Notes under the pieces: generated by a model
Database searches by the model: none
Told to the model about the DNA's origin: nothing
What the model saw: only the letters and a program-made list of their open reading frames with translations
Assembly: GCA_903929045.1 (NCBI GenBank)
Contig: CAIYTE010000160.1
Coordinates: 23,697-87,696, forward strand
DNA from: an uncultured Hyphomicrobiales bacterium
GTDB taxonomy: Bacteria; Pseudomonadota; Alphaproteobacteria; Rhizobiales; Xanthobacteraceae
Direction: 5' to 3'
Length of the DNA stretch: 64,000 nt
Made by a program: the position numbers and the translations under genes
Shown here: piece by piece, positions 32,621-41,684 of the stretch
Layout of the letters: each line of letters begins with the position of its first letter
Numbering within the stretch: the stretch's first letter is position 1

Positions 32621-33400
32621 ATGGTCGAAATCACGCTGCCAAAGAACTCCAAGGTCGTCGAAGGCAAGACCTGGCCGCGCACGTCGCATGCGACGCACGT
32701 CACCGAGTTCAAGGTCTATCGTTGGAACCCGGATGACGGCCAGAACCCGCACGTCGACACCTACACCGTCAACCGCGACGACTGCGGCCCGATGGTTCTC
32801 GACGCGCTGATCTGGATCAAGAACAACATCGACCCGACGCTGACCTTCCGCCGCTCCTGTCGCGAAGGCGTCTGCGGTTCCTGCGCGATGAACATCGACG
32901 GCACCAATACGCTCGCCTGCACCAAGGCGATCGACGACAACAAGGCGCCGGTAAAAATCTACCCGCTGCCGCATCAGCCGGTGGTCAAGGACCTGGTGCC
33001 GGACCTGAAGAATTTCTACGCGCAGTACGCCTCGATCGAGCCGTGGTTGCACACCACGACGGCGACGCCCGAGAAGGAATGGAAGCAGAGCCACGAGGAC
33101 CGCTCTAAGCTCGACGGCATGTACGAGTGCATTCTCTGCGCCTGCTGCTCAACCTCGTGCCCGAGCTACTGGTGGAATTCGGACCGCTATCTCGGCCCCG
33201 CCGCACTGCTGCAGGCCAATCGCTGGGTCCAGGACAGCCGCGACGAAGCGACTGGTGAACGCCTCGACAATCTCGAGGATCCGTTCCGCCTGTATCGCTG
33301 CCATACCATCATGAACTGCTCCAAGGCCTGCCCGAAGGGGCTCAACCCGGCCAAGGAAATCGCCACGCTGAAAAAGGCGCTGGTCGACCGGCAGCTTTAA
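32621..33400 (+). CDS. sdhB: Succinate dehydrogenase iron-sulfur subunit
   Basis: The 259-residue protein carries a 2Fe-2S domain ([16 protein letters not shown], then LACTK), a 4Fe-4S motif ([16 protein letters not shown]) and the last cluster region ([17 protein letters not shown]). It hands electrons from SdhA to the quinone site. It ends the sdhCDAB operon; a hairpin follows at 33425. Confidence 0.98.
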   Translation: MVEITLPKNSKVVEGKTWPRTSHATHVTEFKVYRWNPDDGQNPHVDTYTVNRDDCGPMVLDALIWIKNNIDPTLTFRRSCREGVCGSCAMNIDGTNTLACTKAIDDNKAPVKIYPLPHQPVVKDLVPDLKNFYAQYASIEPWLHTTTATPEKEWKQSHEDRSKLDGMYECILCACCSTSCPSYWWNSDRYLGPAALLQANRWVQDSRDEATGERLDNLEDPFRLYRCHTIMNCSKACPKGLNPAKEIATLKKALVDRQL

Positions 33401-33424
33401 GCCGCACCCCTATTCGCGATTTTG

Positions 33425-33461
33425 GGCCGCAGAACCGCTAGCGCGGGGCTGCGGCCTTAAT
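33425..33461 (+). terminator. Probable terminator after sdhCDAB
   Basis: An 8-bp stem GGCCGCAG (33425-33432) / CTGCGGCC (33449-33456) with a 16-base loop that itself contains CGCTAGCG is followed by TTAATTA. The T-run is short, so efficiency is uncertain. Confidence 0.6.
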
Positions 33462-33493
33462 TATGGTCGCGCATCAAAACCTGGAGAATTTCA

Positions 33494-34480
33494 ATGAAGT
33501 GCGGCTCTCTTCGCCGCCGCGGCCTGTTGCTCGCGGCTTTTTCCCTCTTGATCGCTGCGGTGGCCGTTCAGCCCGCCCGCGCGGAATACCCTGACCGGCC
33601 CGTCAAGATCGTGCTGCCGCTCGGCCCCGGCGGCGTCGGCGACATCAGCGCCCGCATCCTTGCCGACAAGCTCGGCGAGAAACTCGGCCAGCGTTTCATC
33701 ATCGAGAACATGCCGGGCGTCGCCGGCATTTCCGCAATGCGGTCCGTGATCTCGCAGCCAAATGACGGCTACACTTTGATGCTCAACACCGGCGGCATCG
33801 CTTCCTCAATGCCGCTGTTCAACAAATTTCCGGTGGAAGTCCTCAAGGATCTGGAACCGGTCTCCTCCGTCGGCTTCTTCGACTGCCTGCTCGTGACCAG
33901 CGATCAGTCGGGCTACAAAACGCTCGGCGAGTTCATCGCCGCTGCTAAGGCCAACCCCGGCAAGCTCAACATCGGCACCATCAGCGCCGGTGGCGCGCAG
34001 AACCTGACGGCCAACTATTTCAAGCAGGCCGCCGGCATCGACGTGGTCATCATTCCGTTCAAGACGACGCCGGAAACCATCATCGCGCTCATGCGCAATG
34101 ACGTGCAGATGGTTGTCGAATTCTACGCCGGCCTTTCGGGCAATCTGAACGACGGCAAGCTGAAGCCGCTTGCCTGGGCCGGGTCGCAACCCTCGCCGGC
34201 CCTGCCCAACCTCAAGACCGCGGATGCGCAGGGCGTGAAGAATTTCGACGCCGTGTCGTGGAATGCCATCTACGCCAAGACCGGCACGCCGCCCGCGATT
34301 ATCGCCACGCTCAACAAGGCGATCGGCGAAGTGATCGCCGACCCGGTCGTGAAGAAGAAGTTCCTGGATCTCGGCGTCGACGCCAAGGCCAGCACCCCCG
34401 CCGAGATCGACGCCAAGATGCGCAGCGACATCCAGAAATGGGCCAAGGTCATCGACGGCGCCGGCATTCCCAAGCAATAA
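33494..34480 (+). CDS. TctC/Bug-family periplasmic solute-binding protein
   Basis: The 328-residue protein has an N-terminal Arg-rich signal (LRRRGLLLAAFSLLIAAVAV, cut after ARA). It has the Bug hallmark YPDRPVKIVLPLGPGGVGDI, then IIENMPGVAGISAMR and PGKLNIGTISAGGAQNLTA. Such proteins bind carboxylates for tripartite tricarboxylate transporters, but no TctA or TctB partner lies near. Many such orphans exist in this group. A second, more distant copy lies at 39431. Confidence 0.92.
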   Translation: MKCGSLRRRGLLLAAFSLLIAAVAVQPARAEYPDRPVKIVLPLGPGGVGDISARILADKLGEKLGQRFIIENMPGVAGISAMRSVISQPNDGYTLMLNTGGIASSMPLFNKFPVEVLKDLEPVSSVGFFDCLLVTSDQSGYKTLGEFIAAAKANPGKLNIGTISAGGAQNLTANYFKQAAGIDVVIIPFKTTPETIIALMRNDVQMVVEFYAGLSGNLNDGKLKPLAWAGSQPSPALPNLKTADAQGVKNFDAVSWNAIYAKTGTPPAIIATLNKAIGEVIADPVVKKKFLDLGVDAKASTPAEIDAKMRSDIQKWAKVIDGAGIPKQ

Positions 34481-34552
34481 GCGTTTGCCGAACTAGTCTC
34501 GCTTTATCGCAAGTGATACCGGGCGCCGCGCGCGCCCGGTAAAGTTCCCACC

Positions 34553-34578
34553 GGAACGTTTACAGCCGCCGTCACGTT
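34553..34578 (+). promoter_or_regulatory. EcfG (general stress sigma) promoter
   Basis: GGAAC (34553-34557), 17 bases, then CGTT (34575-34578) is an exact match to the EcfG/SigT consensus of alphaproteobacteria. It lies 34 bases before the ATG at 34613, a suitable distance for a start near 34585. Confidence 0.75.
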
Positions 34579-34612
34579 GTCAGCGCGAACAGCCGACAAC
34601 AGTGAGGGTGAT

Positions 34613-35098
34613 ATGGCCGACAACGAAACCGATCGCGTTTGGGAACTGATGGAGAAGATGCCGATCTGTATGCTGACCACGTGGGACGGCAACGATCTGC
34701 ATTCGCGTCCGATGGACGCGCGGCCGGGCCGCAAGGAAAACCAGATTTATTTTCTGACCGATGTGCGCCAGCACAAAGACGACGACATCGTCCGCTTTCC
34801 GAAATTGAACATCGGCTTCTCGGACAGCGGCGATCAGAAATTCGTGTCGCTGTCCGGCCGCGCCGAAGTCTCGAACGACCGCGCCAAGATCAAGGAATTG
34901 TGGGAGCCGACCGCCAAGGCATGGTGGGATTCCGCCGACAATCCGAACATCCGCGTATTGAAGGTGACGCCGGTCGAAGCCCAATACTGGGACGGCCCGG
35001 GCCGTGTCGTCAGCATGGTCAAGATGATGGTCGCCGCCGCGACCGGGACCAAGCCGGACCTCGGCGAAAACCGTAAAGTAACGATGGGCGCCCGTTAG
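34613..35098 (+). CDS. General stress protein 26-like, pyridoxamine 5'-phosphate oxidase family
   Basis: The 161-residue protein has the split-barrel flavin-binding fold: VWELMEKMPICMLTTWDGND, LHSRPMDARPGRKEN, IYFLTDVRQHKDDDI and LSGRAEVSNDRAKIKELWEP. It resembles general stress protein 26. The ATG at 34613 follows a GAGGGTG site, and an exact EcfG promoter stands 34 bases upstream, which agrees with a stress role. The ligand (FMN or other) is inferred from the family. Confidence 0.9.
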   Translation: MADNETDRVWELMEKMPICMLTTWDGNDLHSRPMDARPGRKENQIYFLTDVRQHKDDDIVRFPKLNIGFSDSGDQKFVSLSGRAEVSNDRAKIKELWEPTAKAWWDSADNPNIRVLKVTPVEAQYWDGPGRVVSMVKMMVAAATGTKPDLGENRKVTMGAR

Positions 35099-35163
35099 CG
35101 GGCCTCAACTAATACTTGCATAGGTTGTGGCGCTGACGCACTCTAAAGGCCTGTAATTGGCCT

Positions 35164-36288
35164 TTGGGGCGTCTGTTGCGTTGGCGTGGGTGGGGCGTAC
35201 TCCTTGTCTGGTTGTGTTCGGCCTGTGCCGGACCCGATGCCGTCGTTCCCTCGCTGACCCTGGGCGAGATCGCCGAAGAAAAGCGGCGGCAGGAAATCGC
35301 CCAACTCCGCGACTACTTTGCCGAACTGACCAAGCTCAACACCGTCGCCTATCGCGTCACCACCGCCAATCGCGAATTCTGCGAAAAATGGGTGATCCCG
35401 CAGCTCGGGATGTTCGTGGCAACACCACCGAGTCTACCGAGCAAATACCGCAAATTTTCCCGTGAAGCCCTGGGACTGCGTTGGGTGCGGCCCACCGTAA
35501 TCTCCATCGTGCCGGACGGGCCCGCCGCCAAGGCCGGCATGAAGGACAAAGACGAGCTGGTTTCGTTCAACGAGTGGAAAGTCCCACCCACCGCGATCAC
35601 GCGCTGGATCAATGCCTTCCTCGAAGAAAACGGCGAGGGGCCGATCACGATCGTCGTCAAGCGCGAGGATGAGGACATCACACTCACCGTGACGCCGGTG
35701 ACGGGCTGCGCGATTCCAGTGCTTCTTGAGACCAATCCAGAACCGAATGCCTTCACCGACTACACCAAGATCGTAATCCAGACGGGAATTCTCCGCTCAA
35801 CCCGAACGGAAGCAGACCTCGCGGTCATTGTCGGGCACGAACTCGCTCACAACACGATGGGGCATTACCACAAGAAACGGATGAATGGTTTGGTGGGCGC
35901 GTTTAGCGGCAGCGTCATCGACGGCGGATTTTTACTTGGAGGCATTTCAACAGGCGGCGCTTTCTCCGGCTATCTCGAAACCGCCGGCATGAATGCCTTT
36001 AGCGTCGCTTTTGAACTCGAAGCCGACTATGTCGGCTCCTACTACGCCGCACGCGCCGGATACGATGTCTCTGGTGCGGAAGAAGTCTGGCAACGCATGT
36101 CTCTTGAAAATCCTTCATCAATTCGTAAAGACCCGACGCATCCGACGACTCCGGTGCGCTACCTGCAGATGCGCAAGGTAATCGCGGAAATCGCCGAGAA
36201 GAAAGCCAAGAACCTGCCGCTAACGCCGGATCTCAAGAAGAGGGCCGAAGAGTCGCAGATCGCGGCCGGTCATGGCGACATCCGCTAG
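35164..36288 (+). CDS. Lipoprotein M48-family metallopeptidase with a PDZ domain
   Basis: The 374-residue protein appears to start at a TTG. A short signal with lipobox (LLVWLCSAC) suggests an outer-membrane or periplasmic lipoprotein. A PDZ-like domain follows (VRPTVISIVPDGPAAKAGMK, then a second half to about residue 180). The M48 peptidase domain has HELAH (His225, Glu226, His229) and the third ligand Glu284 in ELEADYVG. PDZ before the protease is the order of some periplasmic quality-control proteases. It overlaps the convergent lipoprotein gene by four bases. Confidence 0.85.
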   Translation: MGRLLRWRGWGVLLVWLCSACAGPDAVVPSLTLGEIAEEKRRQEIAQLRDYFAELTKLNTVAYRVTTANREFCEKWVIPQLGMFVATPPSLPSKYRKFSREALGLRWVRPTVISIVPDGPAAKAGMKDKDELVSFNEWKVPPTAITRWINAFLEENGEGPITIVVKREDEDITLTVTPVTGCAIPVLLETNPEPNAFTDYTKIVIQTGILRSTRTEADLAVIVGHELAHNTMGHYHKKRMNGLVGAFSGSVIDGGFLLGGISTGGAFSGYLETAGMNAFSVAFELEADYVGSYYAARAGYDVSGAEEVWQRMSLENPSSIRKDPTHPTTPVRYLQMRKVIAEIAEKKAKNLPLTPDLKKRAEESQIAAGHGDIR

Positions 36289-36701
36289 TCGCACTTCTTG
36301 GCGAGACAGACCTTTTCCAGCTCAGGGAACGGCTTGTAGGCCGCCTTGGCGCATTGCTCGAGACCGGTCTCGACCAGTTGATTGAGATGGCCGTTAAAGA
36401 ACGTTGCGATCCGCTCCCGGCTGCCGGCGTATTGCCGGTTGAAACGCGGGTTGTATTTGACGCAGACGATGTAGCGCGGATCGCGGCCGCCCGGCGCCAC
36501 CGTCAGCATGGGATCGGTGACGAAGGCATCCTTGATATTGGTGGGGTCGTCGACCACCTTGATCAAGGTATCGATGATTTCCTGCCTGTAGTTCGCCGGC
36601 AGAACATTCGGCTCGGGCTCGATGTCCTTGGGCGGCGTGCAGGCGGCCAGTGCGCCGGCAGCCAAGCCCAGAAACATCAGTGTTTTGACCAAGCCCTGCA
36701 T
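36285..36701 (-). CDS. Putative lipoprotein of unknown function
   Basis: The 138-residue protein has a lipobox signal peptide (MQGLVKTLMFLGLAAGALAA then Cys). The body carries RQEIIDTLIKVVDDPTNIKD, DPRYIVCVKYNPRFNRQYAG and a Cys-containing C-terminus (KVCLAKKCD). Its family is not recognised. It lies 14 bases downstream of argG on the minus strand and may be cotranscribed; its stop overlaps that of the M48 gene. Confidence 0.78.
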   Translation of the reverse strand: MQGLVKTLMFLGLAAGALAACTPPKDIEPEPNVLPANYRQEIIDTLIKVVDDPTNIKDAFVTDPMLTVAPGGRDPRYIVCVKYNPRFNRQYAGSRERIATFFNGHLNQLVETGLEQCAKAAYKPFPELEKVCLAKKCD

Positions 36702-36715
36702 CGGAGCCTCCGCTA

Positions 36716-37957
36716 TCAGTCGCGCTTGAGCGTTTTCCGGCGCTGACCCAGGGTGCGCAGCCGAAGCGCATTGAGCTTGATGAAGCCTTGCGCATCCTTC
36801 TGGTCGTAGGCGCCCTTGTCGTCCTCGAAGGTGACAAGCGTCGAGGAATAGAGCGACGCGGCGCTTTCGCGGCCGGTGACGATAACGTTGCCCTTGTAGA
36901 GCTTGAGCCGCACTTCGCCTTCGACGTTTTCCTGCGACTTGTCGATCAGCGCCTGCAGCATCTCGCGCTCCGGCGAGAACCAGAAGCCGTTGTAGATCAG
37001 CTCCGCATAGCGCGGCATCAGCTCATCCTTGAGATGGCCGGCGCCGCGATCGAGCGTGATCGATTCGATGGCGCGATGTGCCACGAGCAGGATGCTGCCG
37101 CCGGGCGTCTCGTAGACGCCGCGCGACTTCATGCCGACAAAACGGTTTTCGACCAGATCGAGCCGGCCGATGCCGTTGTCGTGACCGTACTTGTTCAGTT
37201 CGGTCAGCAACGCCGCCGGCGACAGGGCCTTGCCGTTGATGCTGACCGCATCCCCCTTCTTGAAGCCGATCGAAATCTCGGTGACCTTGTCGGGCGCATC
37301 CATCGGCGAAATCGTGCGCTGATAGACGATGCTGGGCGCTTCCTTCGCCGGATCTTCCAGCACTTTACCCTCGGACGACGAGTGCAGCAGGTTGGCATCG
37401 ACCGAGAACGGCGAGTCGCCTTCCTTGTCCTTGGCGATGGTGATCTGGTGATCGCGCGCGAACTTCAGCAGCTCTTCGCGGCCCTTGAACTCCCATTCGC
37501 GCCACGGCGCGATGATCTTGATGCCGGGCTCAAGCGCGTAATAGCCGAGCTCGAAGCGAACCTGATCGTTGCCCTTGCCGGTGGCGCCGTGACACACCGC
37601 GTCGGCGCCAACTTTGCGGGCGATGTCGATCTGCGTCTTGGCGATCAGCGGCCGCGCGATCGAGGTACCGAGCAGATACTGGCCCTCATAAACGGTGTTG
37701 GCGCGGAACATCGGGAAAACGAAGTCGCGCACGAACTCTTCGCGCAGGTCTTCGATGAAAATGTTTTCCGGCTTGATGCCGGCGCGCAGCGCCTTCTCGC
37801 GCGCAGGACCCAGCTCTTCGCCCTGGCCGAGGTCGGCGGTGAAGGTCACCACCTCGCAGCCATAGGTGGTCTGCAACCACTTCAGGATGATGGAGGTGTC
37901 GAGCCCGCCGGAATAGGCCAGCACGACTTTCTTGATGGAGCTCTTGGTGTCAGCCAT
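36716..37957 (-). CDS. argG: Argininosuccinate synthase
   Basis: ArgG joins citrulline and aspartate using ATP in arginine synthesis. The 413-residue protein has the ATP-binding [16 protein letters not shown] near the N-terminus, [16 protein letters not shown] and the terminal domain. The start at 37957 has [21 protein letters not shown] small lipoprotein gene follows after 14 bases. No promoter is obvious in the 114-base upstream gap. Confidence 0.98.
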   Translation of the reverse strand: MADTKSSIKKVVLAYSGGLDTSIILKWLQTTYGCEVVTFTADLGQGEELGPAREKALRAGIKPENIFIEDLREEFVRDFVFPMFRANTVYEGQYLLGTSIARPLIAKTQIDIARKVGADAVCHGATGKGNDQVRFELGYYALEPGIKIIAPWREWEFKGREELLKFARDHQITIAKDKEGDSPFSVDANLLHSSSEGKVLEDPAKEAPSIVYQRTISPMDAPDKVTEISIGFKKGDAVSINGKALSPAALLTELNKYGHDNGIGRLDLVENRFVGMKSRGVYETPGGSILLVAHRAIESITLDRGAGHLKDELMPRYAELIYNGFWFSPEREMLQALIDKSQENVEGEVRLKLYKGNVIVTGRESAASLYSSTLVTFEDDKGAYDQKDAQGFIKLNALRLRTLGQRRKTLKRD

Positions 37958-38071
37958 TGCCGTTGATCCCGCGCCGCCGCACCGGGCCGCGCCCGGATGT
38001 CCTTGTTCCCCGTGTTGAACAAAGGAAGGCGGCCGGGGTCAAGCCCTTAGAATCGGGCCGGTTTTAAGCCC

Positions 38072-38392
38072 TCAGCCGGTGACGTTTTCGTACACGTCCA
38101 TGTCGGCGTTGCCCTGCAAAATGGCCCGCCAACCCTGCAGGAAGGTTCGCATCATCGGGTCGCTCGCCACCTTGTGGCGGTTGAGTTCGAGGGCGGCGTG
38201 GGACTCGTATTCGATCTCGACCAGAATCTGCGCCGGATCGTCGACGTTCTGCAGCACGCGGAAACCGGTGCCGCCGAGCGCGCGGTAAAACGGCGCCGAG
38301 GTGCGGATCAGCGCGATGACCTGCGAGGGCTCACCCAGCGCCCGCATTTTAAGATGCAGCACCCGCCGCAAACCGTCTTTTGTCTCTGCCAC
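38072..38392 (-). CDS. Small conserved hypothetical protein (possible dimeric alpha-beta barrel)
   Basis: The 106-residue protein has no signal peptide. Its pattern (LRRVLHLKMRALGEPSQVIA, then FRVLQNVDDPAQILVEIEYE and DPMMRTFLQGWRAIL) looks like a dimeric alpha-beta barrel (ABM-like), judging by alternating strands and helices. No catalytic residues are evident. It is divergent from the lytic transglycosylase gene. Confidence 0.65.
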   Translation of the reverse strand: MAETKDGLRRVLHLKMRALGEPSQVIALIRTSAPFYRALGGTGFRVLQNVDDPAQILVEIEYESHAALELNRHKVASDPMMRTFLQGWRAILQGNADMDVYENVTG

Positions 38393-38533
38393 GGGCGTCT
38401 CCTTCAGCCGAATCGCCTTGATGTTAGCAGCCGGACGGACGATCCGGGATTAAGCTTACCACGCGAAGCCTGTGGCGGCGGCGACGGCCTTCGATACCTT
38501 GCGCACAACCGGGTCATCCAGTTGGGGCATTCC

Positions 38534-39367
38534 ATGTCGAAAATTAACGCCGCTTTCGCCGCCGCGCTTGTCGGCGTCGTCACACTTTCGGCCGCGCCGG
38601 CATTCGCCGCGCAGTGCAATCACAAAGGCGGGTTCGCCGGCTTCCTCGGCGACTTCAAGAAAGAAGCCGCTGCCAAGGGCATCAAGCAGACCGGCCTCGC
38701 CGCACTCGACGGCCTGACGGTCGACGACAAGGTGCTGGCCGCCGATCGCAACCAGAAGGTCTTCAAGCAGACCTTCGAGGAATTCTCCGGTCGCATGATC
38801 AGCAAGGATCGCATGGTCAAGGGCGCGAAGTTGCTGCAGACGCATGCCGAGACTTTCCGCAAGGTCGAGAAGCAGTACGGCGTTCCCGGCCCGATGATCG
38901 TCGCGGTCTGGGGTCTGGAAACCGACTACGGCGTCAACCAGGGCAAGATGTCCGTGGTGCGCTCGGTCGCGACACTCGCTTATGACTGCCGCCGCACCGA
39001 CAAGTTCCAGGGCGAACTGGTGGAAGCGCTCCGCATCGTCGACCGCGGCGACATGGCCGCCGCCGACCTCAAAGGCGACTGGGCCGGTGAAATCGGCCAG
39101 ACACAGTTTCTGCCGTCGTCTTACGTGAAATACGCGGTCACCGCCGACGGCCGCGGCAAGCCGGATCTCGTCCGCAATCAGGACGACGTCATTGCGTCGA
39201 CCGCGAATTACTTCAAGAGCCATGGCTGGCAGCGTGGCCAGGGCTGGAATCAGGGTCAGCCGAACTTCGCGGTGATCCAGGAGTGGAACAAAGCGGAGGT
39301 CTACGCCAAGACCATCGCGCTGTTCGCCGAAAAGCTCGGCGGCACGACCAAGAGCGCCGAGCGGTAA
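38534..39367 (+). CDS. MltB-family lytic murein transglycosylase
   Basis: The 277-residue protein has a Sec signal peptide (MSKINAAFAAALVGVVTLSA, cut near AFA). The lytic transglycosylase domain has the catalytic Glu129 in VWGLETDYG, SVATLAYDCRR and GEIGQTQFLPSSYVKYA. It cleaves the glycan chain of peptidoglycan with formation of 1,6-anhydro ends. It is shorter than most relatives because the C-terminal peptidoglycan-binding domain is absent. Confidence 0.92.
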   Translation: MSKINAAFAAALVGVVTLSAAPAFAAQCNHKGGFAGFLGDFKKEAAAKGIKQTGLAALDGLTVDDKVLAADRNQKVFKQTFEEFSGRMISKDRMVKGAKLLQTHAETFRKVEKQYGVPGPMIVAVWGLETDYGVNQGKMSVVRSVATLAYDCRRTDKFQGELVEALRIVDRGDMAAADLKGDWAGEIGQTQFLPSSYVKYAVTADGRGKPDLVRNQDDVIASTANYFKSHGWQRGQGWNQGQPNFAVIQEWNKAEVYAKTIALFAEKLGGTTKSAER

Positions 39368-39391
39368 ACGCTCCGCTTAATGCGAAAATAG

Positions 39392-39425
39392 AAATCGCCG
39401 GGCCGCAACGCCCGGCGATTTTGTT
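39392..39425. terminator. Terminator between the transglycosylase gene and the convergent Bug gene
   Basis: A 12-bp stem AAATCGCCGGGC (39392-39403) / GCCCGGCGATTT (39410-39421) with a six-base loop is followed by TGTTTT. The A-rich left side makes it useful in both directions. Confidence 0.88.
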
Positions 39426-39430
39426 TTCAG

Positions 39431-40405
39431 CTATTGCTGAACCTTGATACCGGCACGCTGCACCAGCGCCTTCACCGCCGGGATTTCCGACGCTAGCCGC
39501 GCCGCCAACTGATCCGGCGTGCCAGCGACAACCGCAAACCCGGCCTTCTGCGCCGTCTCACGGGCCTTATCGTTGGTGAACGCTTCGCGGCATTTTTCCG
39601 ACAGCAGCGCGATGATTTCCGGCGGCGTACCGGTCGGTGCGAACAACGCCGAGAAGGTGTCGCTGATGAAGCCGGGGTAACCGGCCTCCTGCATGGTCGG
39701 CACATTCGGCAGGCTCGGCCAGCGTTTGGCGCCGGTCACGGCGAGACCGCGCAACTGTCCGCCCTGCACCAACGGCTCCGCCGCGGGCAGCGCCACCGAC
39801 GCGACCTGCACCGTGCCTTCAAGCGCGGCCAGCGCCGCCGGCCCCGCGCCGCGATAGGGCACATGCTGCATCTCGATATTGGCGCGCTGCTTCAGCTCCT
39901 CGCCGGTGAGATGCGACTTGGTGCCGGCGCCGGGCGACGAATAGTTGAACGTGCCGGGCGCCGCTTTGGCGCGCGCGACAAGCTCGGCGATGGTATTGAT
40001 GCCGGAGTCGGGGCGGACCACGACGATGTTGGGCGAATCCGCCAGTTCGGAAATCGGCGCGAAGTCCTTGAACGGATCGTAAGGAAGCTTCTCGAACAAG
40101 GCCGGATTGACCGCGATCGCGGTCGACGCCAGCAGCAAGGTGTACCCATCCGGCTTGGCGCGCGCCGCCACACCCATGCCGAGATTGCCCGCCGCGCCAC
40201 CACGGTTGTCGACAATGACCGACTGCTTGAGCGACTGGCTGAGCGACTCTGACAAAATGCGCGCGATGATGTCCGTCGGCCCGCCGGGCGCGAAGGGCAC
40301 GATCAATGTGATCGTGCGGTCCGGATAGGCCGCCGCCCGCGCGAACGGGACGTGCGTAGATGCGGCCGCGGCCAGGGCGCTAAGTAAGACGGTCCTTCGA
40401 TTCAT
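39431..40405 (-). CDS. TctC/Bug-family periplasmic solute-binding protein
   Basis: The 324-residue protein has a Tat-like or Sec signal (MNRRTVLLSALAAAASTHVP, cut after ARA). It has YPDRTITLIVPFAPGGPTDI, NRGGAAGNLGMGVAARAKPD and NVPTMQEAGYPGF, all standard for the Bug family. The start at 40405 is set by the GGAGGA site. It overlaps the upstream PAP2 gene by 26 bases, so it may depend on reinitiation or its own start site. No TctA/B partner is near. Confidence 0.93.
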   Translation of the reverse strand: MNRRTVLLSALAAAASTHVPFARAAAYPDRTITLIVPFAPGGPTDIIARILSESLSQSLKQSVIVDNRGGAAGNLGMGVAARAKPDGYTLLLASTAIAVNPALFEKLPYDPFKDFAPISELADSPNIVVVRPDSGINTIAELVARAKAAPGTFNYSSPGAGTKSHLTGEELKQRANIEMQHVPYRGAGPAALAALEGTVQVASVALPAAEPLVQGGQLRGLAVTGAKRWPSLPNVPTMQEAGYPGFISDTFSALFAPTGTPPEIIALLSEKCREAFTNDKARETAQKAGFAVVAGTPDQLAARLASEIPAVKALVQRAGIKVQQ

Positions 40406-41189
40406 CGTTGTTTCCTCCAGTTTTTTTCTTTTTTCTGAATAGAGAGCATAATGCCGAATAGCCAGGCATGGCGATACGCTCGATGGAGCGCTCAACACCG
40501 TCATCGGACAGACGCGTGCGCGGCCAGCGATAGATCACCGCGTAAGCGAGCCAGATAATCAGGAAGGTAAAGACACCGGCAAACACGACGTCACTGACGA
40601 AATGCGCGCCGGCCATGACGCGGAAGACCGCCATCGTGCTGCCCAGCGCCAGGGCCGCAGCGTAGGCAATCGGGCGATACGGCAGCGGCGTCAAAGCCGC
40701 GGGCGCCAAGGTCCAGAACGCGCCGGAAACGTCGCCCGATACGAACGAGCAGTTGTTCGGGCAATCGCCGGTCGGATCCCACCAGCGCACGTAATGCTCC
40801 GTCCCGCCCATCTGCGTGATGTCGATCGGCCGTGAGCGGCCCCAGTGATCCTTGAGAATGACGTTGATGACGAGGCCCGGTCCGAGCGCCAAAGTCGCGA
40901 TGAGGAAAATGATGGCGCGGCCGGGGATCAACAGTCTGCGCAGCGGCAGGATGAACTTGACGGCGAGCGCGATAAGCACCGGCGTGATGATCGCGGTGCC
41001 GACCCACAACCCGGCGTCACGCGCCACCATCAGCGGCGGATAGACACGCCAGGCGAAGACATTGCCGCCAGCGTCTATGACGTCGTGAAAGTATTGCGCA
41101 ACGCGCAGCTCGAGGCCCGGAAAAAACCCGAAGACCAGCCCATTCACGGCGGCGATGACGAGCGCGATGATAAGGCCGGTGCGGTTCAT
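40380..41189 (-). CDS. PAP2-family phosphatase (membrane)
   Basis: The 269-residue protein has six or so transmembrane segments and the phosphatase motifs KDHWGRSRP (motif 1, KxxxxxxRP) and AGAHFVSDV (motif 3, with catalytic His). Motif 2, usually PSGH, reads CSFVSGDVSG here, with Asp in place of His. Such variants occur in lipid A or undecaprenyl phosphatase-like members. It likely dephosphorylates a lipid pyrophosphate at the periplasmic face. The gene overlaps the following Bug gene by 26 bases. Confidence 0.88.
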   Translation of the reverse strand: MNRTGLIIALVIAAVNGLVFGFFPGLELRVAQYFHDVIDAGGNVFAWRVYPPLMVARDAGLWVGTAIITPVLIALAVKFILPLRRLLIPGRAIIFLIATLALGPGLVINVILKDHWGRSRPIDITQMGGTEHYVRWWDPTGDCPNNCSFVSGDVSGAFWTLAPAALTPLPYRPIAYAAALALGSTMAVFRVMAGAHFVSDVVFAGVFTFLIIWLAYAVIYRWPRTRLSDDGVERSIERIAMPGYSALCSLFRKKKKTGGNNDESKDRLT

Positions 41190-41231
41190 AATTTTCCCTA
41201 GCCGACAGGCCGAAAAATGGGAAGGCGGCGT

Positions 41232-41684
41232 TTAAACGCGCTCACGCCAGCGCCCGGCTTTACGGCCGGCGATCAGCCAATAGACAAAGCCGAAGGCGAT
41301 GCCGGAGCCGGCGGCGATTTGAAATTCGCGGGACACCGGCGGCGGCGCGCGGTCGATGGATTCTTCGTAGTTGCTGCGGCCCAGTCCCGCGCCTTGATAC
41401 GCGATCAGGAAAAGCACCGCGCCGCCGAGCGCATAAATGAAGATCGAGCGCACCGAAAACGCTTCGGCGACGACGACCGCGATCAATGTCGGCAGAAACA
41501 ACAGGCTTGCGGTGATGCCGGACGCAACGAACGCCGCGCCCCAGAACACGACGCGGTCGCCGACGTCGCCGGACACCGCGGGCCATTGCGCGCCGAGCAG
41601 ACCGATGCTCCACACCAGACCGGCCGCCATCGTCGCGATCCACAGCGCGAACAGGATGACAAAGATGCGGCCGAGGAGCCTCAC
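41232..41684 (-). CDS. Small integral membrane protein, translationally coupled to rlmN
   Basis: The 150-residue protein starts at a GTG that overlaps the rlmN stop (GTGA at 41684-41681). It has four hydrophobic segments ([58 protein letters not shown], and [18 protein letters not shown]). It ends in a basic tail. The family is not recognised; coupling suggests it is coexpressed with rlmN. Confidence 0.75.
   Translation of the reverse strand: MRLLGRIFVILFALWIATMAAGLVWSIGLLGAQWPAVSGDVGDRVVFWGAAFVASGITASLLFLPTLIAVVVAEAFSVRSIFIYALGGAVLFLIAYQGAGLGRSNYEESIDRAPPPVSREFQIAAGSGIAFGFVYWLIAGRKAGRWRERV

Noticed and set aside
34518-34540. GC hairpin ACCGGGCG/CGCCCGGT after the Bug gene
   Set aside because: No T-run follows (it continues AAAG), so it is not called a terminator.
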